From Pseudomonadota bacterium (GTDB lineage Bacteria; Pseudomonadota; Alphaproteobacteria; Micropepsales; Micropepsaceae): a DNA stretch of 8,112 nt. The stretch is from positions 1 to 8,112 of the forward strand of contig JANYBR010000522.1 of the NCBI GenBank assembly GCA_025360685.1. Reading direction: 5' to 3'. Of the stretch, positions 5,710 to 8,112 are shown in pieces; positions within the stretch are counted from its first letter, which is position 1, and each line of letters opens with the position of its first letter. The position numbers and the translations under genes are program-made. The notes beneath the pieces are model-generated. The model had not been told where the DNA came from. It was given only the letters and a program-made list of their open reading frames with translations, and ran no database searches.

Positions 5710-5726
5710 GTTCGATTTACTCGAAC
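5710..5726. repeat. Inverted repeat directly after the exported-protein stop
   Basis: GTTCGA (5710-5715) and TCGAAC (5721-5726) form perfect 6-bp arms around 5 bp, starting at the base after the TGA. No T-run follows, so it is at most a weak terminator; an operator for the next gene is equally possible. Confidence 0.3.
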
Positions 5727-5785
5727 GAGCCCAGATTTGCATTATATGGTCCTGCGCGAACCGAGCGCGGCAATGTCGGCGGTCA

Positions 5786-5798
5786 CGTTCATTGAACG
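5786..5798. promoter_or_regulatory. Candidate operator upstream of the TPR-AspH gene
   Basis: CGTTCA-T-TGAACG is a perfect 6-1-6 inverted repeat ending 24 bp before the GTG start at 5823. It shares the GTTC/GAAC arms of the dyad at 5710-5726. An overlapping alternative dyad is CGGCG (5777-5781) with CGCCG (5797-5801). No regulator can be assigned. Confidence 0.35.
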
Positions 5799-5822
5799 CC
5801 GTCGAGAAGGGGTGATTTCACG

Positions 5823-7112
5823 GTGAGCGGCCAACCCTGGCAAAACAGTGATGAGGCTCGCGTGCGTGAAATGGTTGCAGCCGCCCGAGGCTATCTTCGG
5901 GCCGGCCGGCACGCTGAGGCCGCAAAGATCTGGAATCATGTTTTGGCGATCACGCCTCGAAACTCACAGGCGTTATTCCACCTGGGTCAACACTATCTGC
6001 AGTCGAAGGATCCGAGCCGAGCAAAGGTTCTGTTTGAGAGCGCGGAACAGGTAGACCCCAAGAGTCCAATCATTCCATTCAACACCTCCCTTGCGTGTCG
6101 GGCACTCGGCGACAGCGACAACGAAATGCAAAGTCTCGTCCGCGCCCTGGCGCTTGATCCCTATTTCTTCCCCGCGCTGCTTTGCAAGGGCGCGCTATTC
6201 GAACGAATGGCCAAGTCGCGCGCCGCAGCGCAAGTCTACCGCGATGTGATGCTCATCGCTCCGAGCGAGGAGGAGATGTCTCCGGAATTCGTCGAACCTT
6301 TCAGACACGCGCGAACAGTCGCACTGGCCAACGCTGCGGCATTGGAGATGGAGCTGAAAACCAGGATTGATTCTGTCCGGGTCAGACATTCGTCTGCTGA
6401 CGTGGCCCGGTTTGATGATTGCACAGATGTGACGTTGGGCAAGAAGAAGGTATACACGCAACACCCCACTCTGCTGCATTTCCCCGGACTTCCAGCCGTT
6501 CAGTTCTACGACAATGCAGACTTTCCTTGGCTCAAGAAGGTTGCGGCTGAGAGCGAGACTTTCCGAGACGAGTTCATGGCAGTGTTGCGCGAGGACACTG
6601 GATTTGTCCCCTACGTCAGAAACGTGCCCGGCACGCCGCTCAACCAATGGGCCGAGCTCAATCATTCACCGCGCTGGAGCGCATTTTTCCTATTTCAAGA
6701 CGGCCTCCGTCAGGACGCCAACTGCAGCCGATGTCCCAAGACGGCAACGTTCTTGGAGACTCTTCCGTTGGCACAAGTTCCTCGAAATGCGCCTGCGGCG
6801 TTTTTCTCGGTCTTGGCGCCGCACACGCGCATTCCGCCCCACACGGGCGTGACCAACACGCGATTGATCGTTCACGTTCCGCTGGTTGTGCCCGCTGGCT
6901 GTGGTTTTCGTGTCGGCAACGAGACCCGCGATTGGCGATTGGGAGAAGCCTGGGTCTTCGATGACACGATTGAGCACGAGGCGTGGAACAACAGCGACGA
7001 GCTGCGCGCACTGCTCATCTTTGATATTTGGAACCCGCACCTGAATCAGGCAGAGCGCGAGCTTGTCGGTGAACTTCTGAACGGCATGAGCGATTATTAT
7101 GACGCCGAGTGA
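5823..7112 (+). CDS. TPR protein with C-terminal aspartyl/asparaginyl beta-hydroxylase domain
   Basis: A 429-residue protein. Residues about 13-147 hold four TPR units, each ending near a conserved Pro (P45, P79, P113, P147), as in 'YLRAGRHAEAAKIWNHVLAITP'. Residues about 225-405 match the AspH family, Fe(II)/2-oxoglutarate dioxygenases that hydroxylate Asp or Asn side chains. Visible signatures: 'WAELNHSPRWSAFFL' (276-290), 'HTGVTNTRLIVHVPL' (340-354) with the iron ligand H340 and conserved R347 and H351, 'WRLGEAWVFDDTIEHEAWN' (371-389) with the second iron ligand H385, and R395 ten residues later for 2-oxoglutarate. AspH enzymes use only two histidine iron ligands, and both are present, so the protein should be active. 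No signal peptide is seen, so it is probably cytoplasmic; the TPRs may dock a partner or substrate. GTG 5823 is preceded by AAGGGG 10 nt upstream. Its stop lies 18 bp from that of the convergent TPR-sulfotransferase gene. Confidence 0.9.
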   Translation: MSGQPWQNSDEARVREMVAAARGYLRAGRHAEAAKIWNHVLAITPRNSQALFHLGQHYLQSKDPSRAKVLFESAEQVDPKSPIIPFNTSLACRALGDSDNEMQSLVRALALDPYFFPALLCKGALFERMAKSRAAAQVYRDVMLIAPSEEEMSPEFVEPFRHARTVALANAAALEMELKTRIDSVRVRHSSADVARFDDCTDVTLGKKKVYTQHPTLLHFPGLPAVQFYDNADFPWLKKVAAESETFRDEFMAVLREDTGFVPYVRNVPGTPLNQWAELNHSPRWSAFFLFQDGLRQDANCSRCPKTATFLETLPLAQVPRNAPAAFFSVLAPHTRIPPHTGVTNTRLIVHVPLVVPAGCGFRVGNETRDWRLGEAWVFDDTIEHEAWNNSDELRALLIFDIWNPHLNQAERELVGELLNGMSDYYDAE

Positions 7113-7130
7113 CGGCACGAGTGGGACTGT

Positions 7131-8112
7131 CTATTCGGGTTCGTAGCCGAACCGCTCGACCCATGGCTTCAACATCGGCATGACCCCGGTCATCTGTCTG
7201 GCATAGTTACGCCATTGTCCCATTCCACTACGGCTCAGCCCGCGCGCCAGCTGTACCGCGCTCGGGGTTCGCGTGGCGCGGGTTCGCGCCCGCTCAGCGA
7301 AGTTTCGCATGGCGTCGTCCCATTCCAGTCCGATGAAGTCTGTGACCTTGCGCAACTCGCCATCAAAGTTGTCGATCAGGGCTTCGTGACGAAGATCGTG
7401 CCATTGCAGCCCCAGTTTGTGGCGGCAGATTTCCCCAATACCCATGACCGCGTCGTAGAAGCGAGCCGTGCCCGCCAGCGTCAGGAATTCGAACATCGCG
7501 GGATTGACCCGGAACGGCCGGCGGAAGCAGCCGAGGACAACGTCGCGGGGATCGCGGATTGCGAAGAGGATCTTGGCCCGTGGGAAGAGCTTGGCGATGA
7601 GCGGCAACATCTGGGTCGAAAGCGGATGCTTGTCGACGAAGACTTTGCCCTGCAGGTTCATACCGAAGTCCTTGAAAACATTCCAATATTTTGCACGGAA
7701 CGGGTCTAGTGCTGGACCTGAAAGCGCAGCCAACTTCGCAAGCCCCGCGGCGTTGGCCATGTACTCTCGAATGAGAGCCCTCATTCCCTCCACTTCCTCG
7801 GATGTCACAACATCGGGGTGGCCGGCGAGGGCCTGCTCCAGAAGTGTTGTGCCCGAGCGGGGAAAGCCAACCAGGAATATGTGCTGCAACACGCCGCTCT
7901 CGACGGACGACACGTTGCGCTCAGAGACCGCCCATTGTTCGGCAGGAACCGCGTCGAAGTATTCGCGCAGCCAGACCGCAAAATCATAAGCCGTCGTTCG
8001 TCGACCCGGCACATCGAACTGGGGCGCAAAGTGAGCGCGGCGCTCTAGATTGGCCTCCTCGAAGAGCTTGAACGCCTCGGCATATCGCTTTTGTTCGTGC
8101 CGAACGTCTCCC
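7131..8112 (-). CDS. TPR-containing sulfotransferase (N terminus outside window)
   Basis: The frame is open to the right edge, so the 326 visible residues are a C-terminal part; the GTG at 8012 is internal. The first visible residues, 'KRYAEAFKLFEEANLERR', look like the last TPR of a TPR-sulfotransferase fusion. The sulfotransferase domain has the 5'-phosphosulfate loop 'GFPRSGTTLLEQAL' (PRSGTT at visible residues 84-89), the 'DKHPLSTQML' segment, the 3'-phosphate-binding strand 'ILFAIRDPRDVVLG' (181-194), 'LRHEALIDNF', and the end motif 'GMGQWRNYARQM' followed by 'ERFGYEPE'. It should transfer sulfate from PAPS to a hydroxyl or amine on an unknown acceptor, probably in the cytoplasm. All visible PAPS-binding motifs look intact. 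It converges on the TPR-AspH gene with an 18-bp gap and no visible terminator, and mirrors the sulfotransferase/hydroxylase pair at the left end of the window. Confidence 0.9.
   Translation of the reverse strand, partial: GDVRHEQKRYAEAFKLFEEANLERRAHFAPQFDVPGRRTTAYDFAVWLREYFDAVPAEQWAVSERNVSSVESGVLQHIFLVGFPRSGTTLLEQALAGHPDVVTSEEVEGMRALIREYMANAAGLAKLAALSGPALDPFRAKYWNVFKDFGMNLQGKVFVDKHPLSTQMLPLIAKLFPRAKILFAIRDPRDVVLGCFRRPFRVNPAMFEFLTLAGTARFYDAVMGIGEICRHKLGLQWHDLRHEALIDNFDGELRKVTDFIGLEWDDAMRNFAERARTRATRTPSAVQLARGLSRSGMGQWRNYARQMTGVMPMLKPWVERFGYEPE

Noticed and set aside
6195..6665. Long antisense frame inside the TPR-AspH gene, and the plus-strand frame 7215-7709 inside the sulfotransferase gene
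   Set aside because: Both lie opposite well-supported domain sequences and show no protein family features.

Overview
The base composition, codon use and gene families suggest a GC-rich alphaproteobacterium; the order cannot be fixed from the sequence alone. The supporting clues are the Rad52-type annealase with a C-terminal HNH-like domain next to a Gp157-type gene, the TPR-sulfotransferase and TPR-AspH genes, and a small secreted two-cysteine protein of a type I associate with sphingomonads, caulobacters and relatives.

Layout. (1) Left flank, 1-975: the 3' end of a sulfotransferase-like gene (+) converges on a PKHD-type 2-oxoglutarate/Fe(II) hydroxylase gene (-); the two stop codons lie within a 6-bp overlap. 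(2) Recombination module, 1144-3256: a small XRE-family regulator (-) diverges from a two-gene operon (+) encoding a Gp157-family protein and a Rad52-like single-strand annealing domain joined to an HNH-like nuclease domain. The divergent promoter region is dense in GTAC motifs that look like operators. (3) A pair of paralogous genes of unknown function, 3316-4065 and 4512-5270 (+), separated by a 446-bp AT-richer spacer. They share about 55% identity over an 86-residue N-terminal block and a conserved C-terminal block, with unrelated middles. (4) A small exported protein, 5413-5709 (+). (5) Right flank, 5823-8112: a four-TPR protein with a C-terminal aspartyl/asparaginyl beta-hydroxylase domain (+) converges on a TPR-sulfotransferase gene (-) that runs off the window edge.

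How the parts may work together. The flanks share one theme, a PAPS-dependent sulfotransferase convergent with a 2-oxoglutarate-dependent hydroxylase, once on each side. A hydroxylase can create the hydroxyl group that a sulfotransferase then modifies, so a hydroxylation and sulfation locus is a reasonable hypothesis, but no substrate is visible. The central recombination genes and paralog pair look like an accessory block set between these flanks. No integrase, transposase, phage structural gene, tRNA, CRISPR array or clear attachment-site repeat was found, so mobility of the block is inferred and not demonstrated.
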